DNA of 64,000 bases from Candidatus Peregrinibacteria bacterium HGW-Peregrinibacteria-1 (GCA_002839505.1 PGYE01000001.1:395995-459994); one strand, 5' to 3'. Shown: positions 12,001 through 18,691, counted from the first letter of the stretch. Notes: generated by a model not told the origin, from the sequence alone. Numbers and translations: made by a program.

Positions 12001-12849
12001 ACCACTCATTACTTTTCCTGACAGCTCATTGGCCCAAAACTTATTAAATCTCATGTAAGCCAAATCCTCCCATTCCTCCAGATACTCCAGATAAAACTGT
12101 ATTACATTTTCATTAATACTCTTTTCTTCATCAATAAAATCGGCATAAAACATCTTGCGCTCAAAATCCGCGTATTCCTCCACACCCTGATAGAACAGAT
12201 GATTCTTATCAAAAAACTGCGCCAAACTCACCAATCCAGGATTTCCAGTCGCCGGCGCCGTAATCACACCATGCCAGACCTCCTGCTTGGGAAAAGAAAC
12301 CGCACTATTATAAACAAAATCTTCCCCATCAATGATATAAACCTGATCCACAAAGTCCACATATGGGAAAATACTAGCAAAACGATTTCCATTTTTATTA
12401 ACCACCGGCAAAGGAATATCACCGATCAATACCACTCCCACCATATCGTAAGAATTGTTTTCACCCTCCACATAAATATTCTGAAGTGCCTTAGCCAACC
12501 CAATCACATCATCTCCTTCATTAAAAAACACTGTCCTCACCTCGGTCCCATCGTTACTATCTCTCAAATCCCACGCATAACGATCAATTCTTTGCGACAT
12601 TCGTCTCTCACTCAACAAACTCGGATAACTGCTGCTCAATCCGCTAAAAACTCCGGAAGTTTCATACAAATCCCTATCAACCACCACCACAATCACATCA
12701 TTCACAACATCCTCATTACCATCTCCAAAAGCCGCGAATTGCACTGCCACAACCTCCGCAGAAGGTATCACAGCATTAACTACAACTGCCAAAAACAGCA
12801 ACAAAACGAATTTTTCCTTCCCCCAATTTGCAAATTTCCTCCAAAACAT
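1..12849 (-). CDS. Giant secreted multidomain cell-surface protein, >=4283 aa, C-terminus truncated by window edge
   Basis: Manual reverse-strand reading from ATG at 12849 (MFWRKFANWGKEKFVLLLFLAVVVNAVIPSAEVVAVQFAAF...) stays open to position 1 (12849 = 3 x 4283). N-terminal hydrophobic signal; Ig/invasin-like repeats; FG-GAP/VCBS-like segment (DFNGNGFDDLLVS, DLNNDQCQDLVVAD); DUF11-like segment (NDVNGGSVAVGDTIRYLITLANSGPAINNMVLSDLIP); FnIII-like segment (VDLSWDAVKGVDYYELWI); SLH-like end (LSRKGIFEGEQVGDKFFVNANRDVSRAEFVKILLEML). Absent from the ORF track because no stop lies in the window. Confidence 0.9.
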   Translation of the reverse strand, partial: MFWRKFANWGKEKFVLLLFLAVVVNAVIPSAEVVAVQFAAFGDGNEDVVNDVIVVVVDRDLYETSGVFSGLSSSYPSLLSERRMSQRIDRYAWDLRDSNDGTEVRTVFFNEGDDVIGLAKALQNIYVEGENNSYDMVGVVLIGDIPLPVVNKNGNRFASIFPYVDFVDQVYIIDGEDFVYNSAVSFPKQEVWHGVITAPATGNPGLVSLAQFFDKNHLFYQGVEEYADFERKMFYADFIDEEKSINENVIQFYLEYLEEWEDLAYMRFNKFWANELSGKVMSGLEFESGTEAGQNFLSQLGDVGMTDMPDIYAKNVIDQFLIPYYQVVKGHISEVNDFAANTGRYLPSQNDPMPVDTVPVLIGVKDEYTKAYLKNVNDALEKAVDGMISKIESRLPVLKGSRLSGEFVNSLGNVQQFKVEYTSRDANYGTVPMPKEATSVRLPFMYLNEATGKYYKNGIQADILYNAQQCSVYLGSTKSEYYDENLNYNPQAVGGDYSILTRALRSDNPITSMPVQTAGVTTRLLTAEEAMTITEDAVSHGEIIEDDLKKNLPAFIDNPYRFTYRTIFEELMNEGDVITRVNGKVIDGSYRFERAINDLYAEANRLLGEVNKEGGWERVKEDPKRVFLRPDKRRNPADIRSTQARFEVEYYSDGELKTSLISFTLGRDGVADNGNAQMLILFDNEGYSFNDDVLDDIYYNRFLPEDIDIVFFNDANRSDAAIFTLNSQIGGYAGNGYGPEAGCNFANTAQNSDRCFYPVATYPVQDAGGAVMPLKTVYDGSEELMFAERVGDDGYGGRALQFQIPGVESHQARSLEDVDELIINACYSGVSGLGPLDEDANPFRHVLDSGTYGGSRLYEISGDDFWGKFLRNIGFFVRDYGNRTEFSATELGVWDEWSGRDAGDIVVNNVNGRVVTLKEFSDRYGLWDGIDNDNDGIRDYEWRDADEDGVYEQKFIDFDEANSDYGIPSWDMDQIARKMLSNNSKFVIPAGLPGNDFGSDLVLRVTVDPYKTDNNVDKSISSMVMHKEPTADTIAKQVQSLGAKSLPIDNPRYVAFLSEFTPLPAYPQPAPINNDIDVDDIVSKLDRTVHYFPGELSKIVYPNLFDVDNEAELMVLLDQFAWEVVRLPGSYKLVNGMGRTDCSVPANSLGVCKEIYDAVYDNYLLPVVKGAVDVPESGFDLDVAEERKLVDAIMWKSLSLDDKHEYALKRYLSGSENAFVNDSTLFPADSGYEQGLGYEAAYLVFEGNDQQIELGFNRDKSADDGAGILSLENETVTAVGENDSGDSDGDGGNAADQNSTSGNNAGSGVGSGSNNNGNGDDDRFVDLDEFLQEVYDFISYFSRPPRFIGACDGDDLEACVSSEGVDINVDSSELSLELEVDRTVINGDGRDKVTVSFSYFDRNNLLVEKNINESVRLDIEQSVNNPVLEVVGNDEKFVVGGVQEFEVRSAGNSGIAVLKVIGASGVGSNSVAVRAVGNSLSVMNYDVFELEGEEMRLASVGAVAGSDKDILFEVQLLDINKSLVSTASGFVEVVSDRDNGVIFDQSIVAINNGRAVFRASAGTVAGNVNLKFKVLNTNGTVNLGYAELGKTFGVFANEASRVRVVSSSDLLVANGLSETKLQFVVEDRYGNVANNYFGKLSLFTNDLVRFKDSDDLNPSLIGTQININEGRGGATIVSGLTVGVGSVTAILLDYELEEQLVRANNNWSTINLSQAVGVAKSFDLVNKVDLSFDLSKEYLNSEGGDRLQIGVKMLHQGNVVDSYVGNIEFKVKNPELGGFLGNVPTRMVNGQLNPINLVFEAGLKSGMAEIEVNVPGFVRDRVRIDIKAGAPAAINISGPVTLESGREAMLEVVMVDKNDNFIGDGSGIVEFSVNNTEILGIVGDGRVTMINGKAMVGVRGLDRSGSVVVRAQSGQFEETYSLNVVNKISASEMGSIVPRVLYTSLLGSDWGSFGVKNNLAQQMLFADGGQVQAVSSVMERNDGAKNLLFLDGNGYLELIESGLVAETIISNSSFGHHRVKLMSASAGGGEIGEFTFVSDLNGGALVESMEEVDDILAERDISFVVFDMLTDDSALDWIVEGNNMSLKNGDELLIRVDAFGRIEIGNSKLTVSWLNDDGRFNLGFFHNGGLVGKLQFVESYQGVKVVDDLANINGAGVYFVRSDALNLDTKVTFSGNSTKNPKGVTIVDNSRSISADQMPGLGYDSPDDASNNSGAGFQGDNKHMLLFAAGNTVGESNQFYASEVGIVYGDPNIRLKVEEDTDLHGDLSGIGRDVGKLVATGNSKPLELLEFNYNGDDLMDALVIYENGNIGLLENKGGNRGFKDRGNILRAVGGIRSAVTGDFNGNGFDDLLVSTEEECTVGDKCLSLFENSNGVFVRSNFEPAVSGKVTELKVADLNNDQCQDLVVADEAANVRIFYNQKSGNRCLGLSENHGGSFNFGYQIDNQVEAKSSLFVFYPGVSVPEGATSLEIGILNNQGIRNNESFVNLPADGRLGLNSKKSVNDVNGGSVAVGDTIRYLITLANSGPAINNMVLSDLIPASMEIKPDSLKCLDVGCNDDLTFEATGLGLRSAVITNISVPSGGKRTISFDMVVRSIPAVSFDLGRDFVKNNGSRVGANDFYLDIRVRPSLNPTGALYYLMSDAGLNERGEVLYQLQEVAKESVLLADSELDEYQSIQDSYENDLNGDSGLSPDVISDLQAVTGGLYDNMFEDLDNDGCPDSWSNGPVGNSESFAAGLANDVEGMAASFRCSGGGCSPLPFNKAFFVPDGETPGVAVFALGTPTLLGFSFFYPSNQVSSVRFYVSPTLSMGLGTAICTGAPTPVGGVCYAFAIPPSVFGECPNFLEDISGEIANATNVNADPDSGLTTIVSDGNGGSGSVDNTVINGGGTFSDPAVPVSGGGSVNVKVPGFPSFLVDWYDAQTEEIFNKLLDLPDFYFIYPDFGGVIDDFTKDLSRVGDNIGDVSMFQSMNDILRALNGLPLINLKSKEIVVKIPAISYAEVEKYKRQVELWIKSQEAQLAKLPEFWLCDENDHRKVLCDRFTLKINDFIASMNLLMDKLDSLARLPNEILDLRHAQTKYATALISYLDTITEVTGGYINRQQKTVEAWLDAATEVTKTISDWSVLLNLMVDYQESCDECKNDRFSKLGILMEFFAVIPTPPIIQFPKWPDIVFDISQVKMGTEILWPDIVFLPEPIVLPSLPDINLSPDLPSLILQHQLSLPELDTRISLELEGFEVPDWITDFPEFTMPKLPDLPPLPIPELPDLPRPPKIPQLPEFVGDIAGTLGPIFKILCLLKTGMIPVPEIALGTEIETLTQPNIKAATSILKGLAVEMPGIEYDYVKQIRVEAKLDLGISTSAIFEAARAGIEEWNKTVYDLVNEINQETDVDLIDLFRSWGADDGGAEVLPENEEALSALNPITSAADVEKMLAGTVLENVYRDSVLISNVISNLVVENSVEITTPESYHLMGTSRYLSSDDPILQRSLEEIEYRIASENTNYEGELKEMAELRDNLIAYTKNLNSENLMLNGASIQDFGRILVDNNSDEKSLVANVGLNDVGERSMEISEVGGKLLGDDVGSELEDAGDKLRENWIAATTSTGGEASTDNTVSNSSSGNKGLYIAFGNSNESVLNYGDEVDGGLKTLFIDVDNDDDEDMLMIMGGDIYLKKSHKNSPDMKRGSVAVAGNVSDFSKGEPSINNFAVVYENHERVDLSWDAVKGVDYYELWIKDSLSGDYNLEDLYVVVASVEDVPDGFDAERVKVLANSERPSVSLNIDNGSYYARVMPITNGVQGNATTSILISPSECADKDAPLPALKSSNILLPIFTEGEIDASGAVDPSGEVVSYYLVDEDGREIWSDLNVNFDEDGDGIPDNDRTNPLFKVGPFDELERKNFTLHVVDQSGNSSKQEITVQVFVPEIEMNRIDYSDPAITGRLVPALGDFPLAFARDRLVYRSVGGELKAIVESNFVTTDSIGNDERYRTDSNGNFAVTDLDTSDLISVTNILGEVVVRVNPRTGAIDTLSNDIELVVNAATLPDGPLNIEIYENNTLLGTMYLVSDANTDVSLWSNVAFVGDLSSFRGVNVSDRKVGDGFVFTKIPADNASYPGGAVLNGPDGGKWSYIDTGGNVLLVNNELSLKVKNNNFTDDPLVLEMMRGDELIADIYIDTGGVFSFVGGDDVPYKTPQRPTQSLVEQAFNYQEKYDDFEDLDESLKSIVIDLSRKGIFEGEQVGDKFFVNANRDVSRAEFVKILLEMLCIIPGEDAYLPYASGEGYSDIAFSNDLS

Positions 12850-12868
12850 AATGAAAATTAATCTCACT

Positions 12869-12877
12869 ATTATAGCA
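12869..12877 (-). promoter_or_regulatory. Putative extended -10 promoter (TGCTATAAT) for the giant surface-protein gene
   Basis: Reverse strand reads ...TTTTATGCTATAATAGTGAG..., a perfect TATAAT with TGn extension, 20 nt upstream of the ATG at 12849. Confidence 0.5.
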
Positions 12878-12964
12878 TAAAACAGCCATCAAAGGCACCC
12901 ATCAGAGTGATAAAAACACAAGAACCAATTGACAAAAACCGCCACCGTTGTCTTGCTGAAAAAC

Positions 12965-13543
12965 CTAAGCTACGCCATCCACTTTCAACCTCCCATCCAA
13001 CCACAGCAAACCCAATAAACCCGTCTCTCTCCCACTAATATCACCATAATAAATATGATTTTCAAACTCCTCCCTGCTCATCTTCACCAACTTCAAAAAC
13101 TCATCTTTCTCCGGTCCCATCCTGCCTGTCTCCTCACAATCCAGAAGCAAGAAGTGATACCTAATCATTGTTGAATAAGGATCCGCATTCGTCTGCCCCA
13201 AAAACACTACTTTCCCCGCGCGATAGCCAGTTTCTTCCTCAAGCTCCTTCACCACAGTCTCCTCCGGAGTCAGATCCTCATCTATTATCCCACCAGGAAG
13301 CTCTTTTTTCACCACCTCCAACCCCACCCGAAACTCCTCCACCAGCAAAAACTCCCCCTCTTTCGTCACCGCCACGCATTTAACACCCTGCACATCACCC
13401 TTCACCTGAAATACCTCTTCCACGCCATCAGGCTTCAAAAACCGCTTCTCCCTTATCTTCACAAACATACCCTCAAACACCACCTCTTCCCCCACCTTTT
13501 GCCACGGTTCCATCTGCTCCCCATCTCGATAAAATATACCCAT
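12965..13543 (-). CDS. NUDIX hydrolase (ADP-ribose pyrophosphatase-like)
   Basis: Nudix-box-like PGGIIDEDLTPEETVVKELEEETGY in a 192-aa ORF. Confidence 0.85.
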   Translation of the reverse strand: MGIFYRDGEQMEPWQKVGEEVVFEGMFVKIREKRFLKPDGVEEVFQVKGDVQGVKCVAVTKEGEFLLVEEFRVGLEVVKKELPGGIIDEDLTPEETVVKELEEETGYRAGKVVFLGQTNADPYSTMIRYHFLLLDCEETGRMGPEKDEFLKLVKMSREEFENHIYYGDISGRETGLLGLLWLDGRLKVDGVA

Positions 13544-13558
13544 ACGAAATTTATGAAA

Positions 13559-14086
13559 TTATCTTACAAATACCGCGTAACAATAATCATCACTACCATC
13601 CACCACCGCACTTTTCACATGAGGCTGCGCAATTAAGGTACTACAACTGGTATTGGCATTCGGTTTGTTTTCCAATCGTCCATATATTCCAAAAGAATAA
13701 AGGTTGCCGCCCCCCGGATTATATAAATAATTATAAGCTCCACCACTCGTACAATTTAAAGCGCCCACTTGCAACCCTACAAAATCATCACCCAAGGGAT
13801 CAATCGGAATCAAACCCTCTCCAAAATAACTCCTCTCCACAGCCGTATCAAACACACCACCTCTTACCATACAGTAATTCGAAGTCTTATATGCCACACC
13901 CTCAAGCCTCATCTCCTCTAGTACCGTCGCCCACATCTCAATATCATTAATTCTTTTGGTATCACGAGATTTTGAGGGCGCATTCAGCAAGGTCGGCACC
14001 AAAAATAGCAACAATATCCCGATAACCACCGAAGATATCAATATCTCGATCAGTGTAAAACCCCTCTTATTTGCAAAATCTTTCAT
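13559..14086 (-). CDS. Type IV pilin-like protein
   Basis: Prepilin motif RGFTLIEILISSVVIGILLLFLVPTLL followed by APSKSRDTKR. Confidence 0.88.
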   Translation of the reverse strand: MKDFANKRGFTLIEILISSVVIGILLLFLVPTLLNAPSKSRDTKRINDIEMWATVLEEMRLEGVAYKTSNYCMVRGGVFDTAVERSYFGEGLIPIDPLGDDFVGLQVGALNCTSGGAYNYLYNPGGGNLYSFGIYGRLENKPNANTSCSTLIAQPHVKSAVVDGSDDYCYAVFVR

Positions 14087-14096
14087 AACAATTTCA

Positions 14097-14627
14097 TTAT
14101 TTGGCAGTCAATCCATAGCAAAACTTACCGGGAAAGTCCGGATCCAGATCAGCTTGAAAGCTAAATTCATCCAGCAGATCACAATCAATATTAGATTTAT
14201 CTACCGTCTCCATCTTCGCATACACCGCAAAAGCCGGACTTGTACCGGGTGGATTTGGATAATACATATACTCATTCTCACACACCACCGGATCCTCCGA
14301 TGTTTCCGCTAACAATTGCCACGGATCATCTTCAATCGGATCTTTTGGAACCGTCCCCCTAAAATCAACCAAATAATCAGCCAAAGTAACATCATTTATA
14401 CAAATAGCCTCACTCGGGTAATCCCGCCCCACCAAAGACCCCTCATAAATCACATCCTTAATCCTCGCCACATCATTAATCCGCTTACTATCTCTCGTGC
14501 CAGGCCCCGCCTTAAAAAACACCGGCAAAAGAGTCGCCATCAGCACGCCTATAATACCAATCACCACCAGCATCTCCACCAGTGTAAACGCCCTCCCACT
14601 ACGACTATTACTATTAGAATCGCACAT
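14097..14627 (-). CDS. Type IV pilin-like protein
   Basis: Prepilin motif RAFTLVEMLVVIGIIGVLMATLLPVFF, then GPGTRDSKR. Confidence 0.88.
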   Translation of the reverse strand: MCDSNSNSRSGRAFTLVEMLVVIGIIGVLMATLLPVFFKAGPGTRDSKRINDVARIKDVIYEGSLVGRDYPSEAICINDVTLADYLVDFRGTVPKDPIEDDPWQLLAETSEDPVVCENEYMYYPNPPGTSPAFAVYAKMETVDKSNIDCDLLDEFSFQADLDPDFPGKFCYGLTAK

Positions 14628-14670
14628 CTTTTTATTTTACAATCTTACTTCCCCAATCTACCATAACCAC

Positions 14671-14703
14671 AAAAAAAGACCACCCATACGGGCGGTCTTT
14701 TTT
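14671..14703. terminator. Bidirectional intrinsic terminator between pilin genes
   Basis: AAAAAAAGACCACCC-ATAC-GGGCGGTCTTTTTT: long stem with one A/C mismatch flanked by A and T tracts. Confidence 0.8.
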
Positions 14704-14740
14704 ATATAAGACTTTTCAAACAGATCTATAGTAAATGATA

Positions 14741-15301
14741 CTATAGAGATTGAAGGAGACCAAAACAGTTTCCTGAACCTGCTAGAGCATCTTCGGCATC
14801 AAGATCCCAAGGATCCACATTTGGATCACCTAGTGCTTCAAGAGTACATGCCATGTTACCGGCATCAGTATTTTCAACTGTAGAATACAAACCGAAATCA
14901 TAAGTACCTGTTGCTCCTGGATCACTCAAGAAGAGGTAGGTACCAGCACAATCAAGTGTACCATCAGAAACTGTTCTTCCACTTGGGTCAGTAGGTAGAG
15001 TACCTCCTAAATCCGGAAGAAGAGGTTCCCATGCACCTTCACCTGGCTCCAAGATTCCACCTACAGCTGTAGCAGTAGGATCCAGACAAGCGTCTGCACC
15101 TGGAACTGGCACTCCCTGAAGACTTCCCGCTACCAATACTTTTTGGATACGGTTCAAGTCTGCAAGACGGGCTTGGTCACGAGCTTTACTCGGCGCTCCA
15201 AATACCGTTGGCAAGAAAGCCACGGCCAGGATACCGATAATCAAAATCACGATAAGGAGCTCAATGAGCGTAAAACCTTTTGTGTTTTTATTTTTATTCA
15301 T
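14741..15301 (-). CDS. Type IV pilin (candidate major pilin)
   Basis: KGFTLIELLIVILIIGILAVAFLPTVFGAPSKARDQARL. The ORF track starts at 15337, but the putative promoter -10 at 15348-15353 favours the internal ATG at 15301 (MNKNKNTKGFTLIEL). Followed by a terminator. Confidence 0.88.
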   Translation of the reverse strand: MNKNKNTKGFTLIELLIVILIIGILAVAFLPTVFGAPSKARDQARLADLNRIQKVLVAGSLQGVPVPGADACLDPTATAVGGILEPGEGAWEPLLPDLGGTLPTDPSGRTVSDGTLDCAGTYLFLSDPGATGTYDFGLYSTVENTDAGNMACTLEALGDPNVDPWDLDAEDALAGSGNCFGLLQSL

Positions 15302-15347
15302 AGATAAAAATTTGTTATAAAATTGTGAATTGATCAATCACATGCAT

Positions 15348-15376
15348 ATTATAGTATAAAACGGTTTTTTAAGCAA
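15348..15376 (-). promoter_or_regulatory. Putative promoter of the candidate major pilin
   Basis: Reverse strand TTGCTT - 17 nt (AAAAAACCGTTTTATAC) - TATAAT. Confidence 0.6.
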
Positions 15377-15420
15377 ATATTTTGCCAATTTAAATCTTTC
15401 AAGAAAGACCAAATATTATC

Positions 15421-15930
15421 TTACAACTTTTGCAAAACACCGAAACACTCACCGGGACCATTATTAGTAATAGTATGAGTATCGGTTAATACGCCATCGG
15501 GACAAGCCATATTACCATTTTTAACGACCTCCATCCTTGCATATAAACCAAAATCATATCCAGTTGTTGGATTAACTACGAAAAGGTATTCACCGTCACA
15601 CGCCAGTGTCTCATCAGGATCTTCAATGACCCAAGAAGTTTCCAGAGGATCAGAAGGGGCCAATCCTCCCATCATTGCCAAAGAAGCCATCTCAAAACTA
15701 CCATTGTTAATACATTGACTCGTTAAAGGAACTGCTATTCCATTTACATCACTAGCAATGATAATGTTTTGGATTTTGCGCAAGTCACTAACCCTGAGAG
15801 TATCCCGACTATTTCTTGGTTCTCCCAGCACCATTGGTATAAAGATCACAGCCAGCAAGCCAATAATCAGAATAACCATTAAGAGCTCAATAAGCGTAAA
15901 ACCCTTGATATTAGTTTTTATTTTAAACAT
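15421..15930 (-). CDS. Type IV pilin-like protein
   Basis: KGFTLIELLMVILIIGLLAVIFIPMVLGEPRNSRDTLR. Confidence 0.88.
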   Translation of the reverse strand: MFKIKTNIKGFTLIELLMVILIIGLLAVIFIPMVLGEPRNSRDTLRVSDLRKIQNIIIASDVNGIAVPLTSQCINNGSFEMASLAMMGGLAPSDPLETSWVIEDPDETLACDGEYLFVVNPTTGYDFGLYARMEVVKNGNMACPDGVLTDTHTITNNGPGECFGVLQKL

Positions 15931-16011
15931 TTGGGGAATTTAATAATTTCCACCCTATTAGACTACAATAAAAGAAATAACGCAAATAAAATTCCAAGCT
16001 ATAATTGCTCA

Positions 16012-17262
16012 CTACATCGATCCCGCTAAATCCGTAAGCGACATTATCGGAAGCATAATTGCCGCTACCACTGCCCCTACAGTCAAACCAATAATAACAA
16101 TCACCACCGGCTCAATAATCTTTGCAATACCGTTTACCGCCACATCCACCTCTTCCTCATAAAAATGCGCCACTTTTACCAGAATCGTGTCCAGTTGAGC
16201 TGTCTTTTCCCCGACATCCACCATATTCACCAACATTGAAGGAAACAAAGGACTATCCGTAAAGTTTTCCGCCAAAGTAATACCCTGCTTGATATCTTCC
16301 GCTGCCATGAAAATTCGGTTCTTATAGACCTCATTACCAATCGATCTCGCCGTTATTTCCAGAGCCGTCACAATTGACAAACTACTATCCAACAAGCTCC
16401 CCAAAGACCTCGCCAGTCTCGCTACATACGATTTTTGAATCAAACCACCGAAAAGTGGCATATGAATCTTTATGTTATCTAGGTAATAAGCCCCACTCTC
16501 AGTTTTTTTGATGAACTTAAGCGCAACAAAAAAGGCAATGATCAAACCTATTAACACCATGTAGTAGTTGACCATAAAATCACTTATTCCTACTACAATT
16601 TTCGTAATTAAAGGTAAATCAGCACCCTCGGATGCAAACAGTTCCGTCATACTTGGAATTACAAATATCATCATTCCTGAAATGACCAATACCAAAAGCA
16701 CAAATACCACCGTTGGATACATCAAAGCACTCTTAACTTTTTTTCTGATCGCCGACGCCTTTTCCAAATCTATAGCCAAGCTATCCATCGATTTATTTAA
16801 ATGTCCCGAAGCTTCACCGCTCCGGACCATTCCCAAATCCTGCTCTGTGAATACACCCGAAATTTCACTAGCCATAGCTTGAGACAAGCTCATACCAGCC
16901 TCAATTTTTGTCGCCAAATCCATAACAATCAGTTTAAAGCGCTTATTTTCTTCTTGGGACCCCAGAGACCTCAACGCCTTAACCATTGGAATACCGGCAT
17001 TAATCATCACCGACAGAAGATGGAAGAATGTAGCCTTTGTATCAGGCTTAATCTTCATCTTTGAAATCAGATAGTTATTTATCCTCGCCATAATACTTAA
17101 ATCTGCATCATCTCCGGACTGCATCAAAATAACACCATCATTATTGCTGTCATCAATATTAATAATAACCCTCCCTCCATTTTCTGGAGCTTTTTCCTCT
17201 AATCGAAAAGACTCTGTCCCTACCTCCGAAAAATTATTTTTATCTTGAATTTGATCAGCCAT
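16012..17262 (-). CDS. pilC: Type IV pilus/type II secretion inner-membrane platform protein PilC/GspF family
   Basis: Duplicated T2SSF-type helical segments, e.g. FFHLLSVMINAGIPMVKALRSLGSQEENKRFK; adjacent to the pilB ATPase. Confidence 0.9.
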   Translation of the reverse strand: MADQIQDKNNFSEVGTESFRLEEKAPENGGRVIINIDDSNNDGVILMQSGDDADLSIMARINNYLISKMKIKPDTKATFFHLLSVMINAGIPMVKALRSLGSQEENKRFKLIVMDLATKIEAGMSLSQAMASEISGVFTEQDLGMVRSGEASGHLNKSMDSLAIDLEKASAIRKKVKSALMYPTVVFVLLVLVISGMMIFVIPSMTELFASEGADLPLITKIVVGISDFMVNYYMVLIGLIIAFFVALKFIKKTESGAYYLDNIKIHMPLFGGLIQKSYVARLARSLGSLLDSSLSIVTALEITARSIGNEVYKNRIFMAAEDIKQGITLAENFTDSPLFPSMLVNMVDVGEKTAQLDTILVKVAHFYEEEVDVAVNGIAKIIEPVVIVIIGLTVGAVVAAIMLPIMSLTDLAGSM

Positions 17263-17278
17263 TTTAAGTTAATTGAGA

Positions 17279-18685
17279 TTATTCGTCTTTATTTGCTACT
17301 CTAAACACCTCTTCCAAGGTTGTTTTCCCCTGTAATACCTTGATCACTCCAGCCTCTTCCAATGTGATCATTCCGTTTTTCTGCGCGGCCTCCTTCAGAT
17401 CAATAATAGTTGCACCACCTGAAATCAACCTTCTAAGCTTATTATTCATCTTAAAGACCTCATAAAGACCGATACGACCTTTATAACCAATATTGTTACA
17501 ATCCGGACAACCCGGAGCTTCATAAACCTTTAAATTTTTCAGATCAATACCCTCAAGTTCACTCTCAAGACCATGTTTTTTCAGTTCAATAATGACATTT
17601 TTAATTAGTTCCGCCATCTCCGGACTAACCTTAGAAACTTTTTTACACTTATCACAAATTTTCCTCACAAGACGCTGAGCCACTATCATTTCAATAGTTG
17701 ACACCAAAAGATAAGCCGGCACCCCCATATTAAGCAGACGCGTAATCGATTCTACTGCACTGTTCGTATGCAAAGTAGAGAACACTAGATGTCCTGTCAA
17801 AGAGGCTTCAATAGCCGTATCGGCAGTCTCTTTATCACGAATCTCTCCCACCATTATAATATCCGGATCTTGACGCAAAGCCGCCCTCATACCCATTGCA
17901 AAGCCATAATCAATATCATGATGCACCTGACTCTGGCTTAAGCCATCCAGCTGAATTTCCACCGGATCTTCAATCGTCATAATATTCACATCCACCTTAT
18001 TCAATCTCGTCAAACAACTATACAAAGTGGTGGTCTTACCACTACCCGTCGGCCCAGTATTAATGATAATTCCATTTGGAGAGTTCAAAGCCGTTAAAAC
18101 ATTTTGTAAACTTATCCCCGAAAAGCCCAAATCCATCAGATCAGGAATTTTTCTCGACTTATCTTGCAAACGCATCACGACCTTTTCTCCATTTACAGTA
18201 GGTAAAGTCGAAATACGCAAATCCATATCTCTACCATCTTGAGTTGTTACATCGGCACGACCATCCTGCGGAATACGCTGCTCATCAATCTTAAGATTCG
18301 ACATGATTTTAATCCTCGAAACCACCGCCGGATTCAAATTAAGCGGGTACTCTACAATGTGCCTCAGCACACCATCCACACGGAATCGTACGCGCACCCG
18401 ATTTTTCAAAGGCTCGATATGAATATCACTACTTCCAAGATCCAACGCATAGCTAATCGTCAGCATCACCATCTTAGGAACATTCGCCGCCAAAATCGCA
18501 TTTTTGAGCCCTTCCAACATATCATCTCCATCCTTCCCCACATCCTGTTGAGCAAGATCGATGCGCGCACTTTCCTTCGCCGTATCACTTAAATCATCAT
18601 ATTGATCTATTACCCCACTGAATGTCTGGTCGGCATCGTTTGGAGCAACGCTGGGATCTATATTTTTATTGATATCTTCGGCCAT
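17279..18685 (-). CDS. pilB: Type IV pilus assembly/T2SS ATPase PilB/GspE family
   Basis: Walker A GPTGSGKTTTLYS, DPDIIMVGEIRDKETADTAIEASLTGHLVFSTLHTN, C-x2-C ... C-x2-C zinc motif (CDKC...CPDC). Confidence 0.95.
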   Translation of the reverse strand: MAEDINKNIDPSVAPNDADQTFSGVIDQYDDLSDTAKESARIDLAQQDVGKDGDDMLEGLKNAILAANVPKMVMLTISYALDLGSSDIHIEPLKNRVRVRFRVDGVLRHIVEYPLNLNPAVVSRIKIMSNLKIDEQRIPQDGRADVTTQDGRDMDLRISTLPTVNGEKVVMRLQDKSRKIPDLMDLGFSGISLQNVLTALNSPNGIIINTGPTGSGKTTTLYSCLTRLNKVDVNIMTIEDPVEIQLDGLSQSQVHHDIDYGFAMGMRAALRQDPDIIMVGEIRDKETADTAIEASLTGHLVFSTLHTNSAVESITRLLNMGVPAYLLVSTIEMIVAQRLVRKICDKCKKVSKVSPEMAELIKNVIIELKKHGLESELEGIDLKNLKVYEAPGCPDCNNIGYKGRIGLYEVFKMNNKLRRLISGGATIIDLKEAAQKNGMITLEEAGVIKVLQGKTTLEEVFRVANKDE

Positions 18686-18691
18686 AATTAT

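Noticed and set aside
1-12849. Non-coding or pseudogene island suggested by the lack of a long ORF in the track
   Set aside because: The reverse frame is fully open and in phase from 12849 to 1; the track omits it only because the stop codon lies outside the window.
253-12861. About 25 small + strand ORFs (e.g. 12199..12861, 220 aa) across the first 12.8 kb
   Set aside because: All lie antisense to the continuous reverse-strand giant ORF, have low-complexity compositions rich in His/Arg/Ile/Pro/Thr, and no recognisable domain; they are shadow ORFs.
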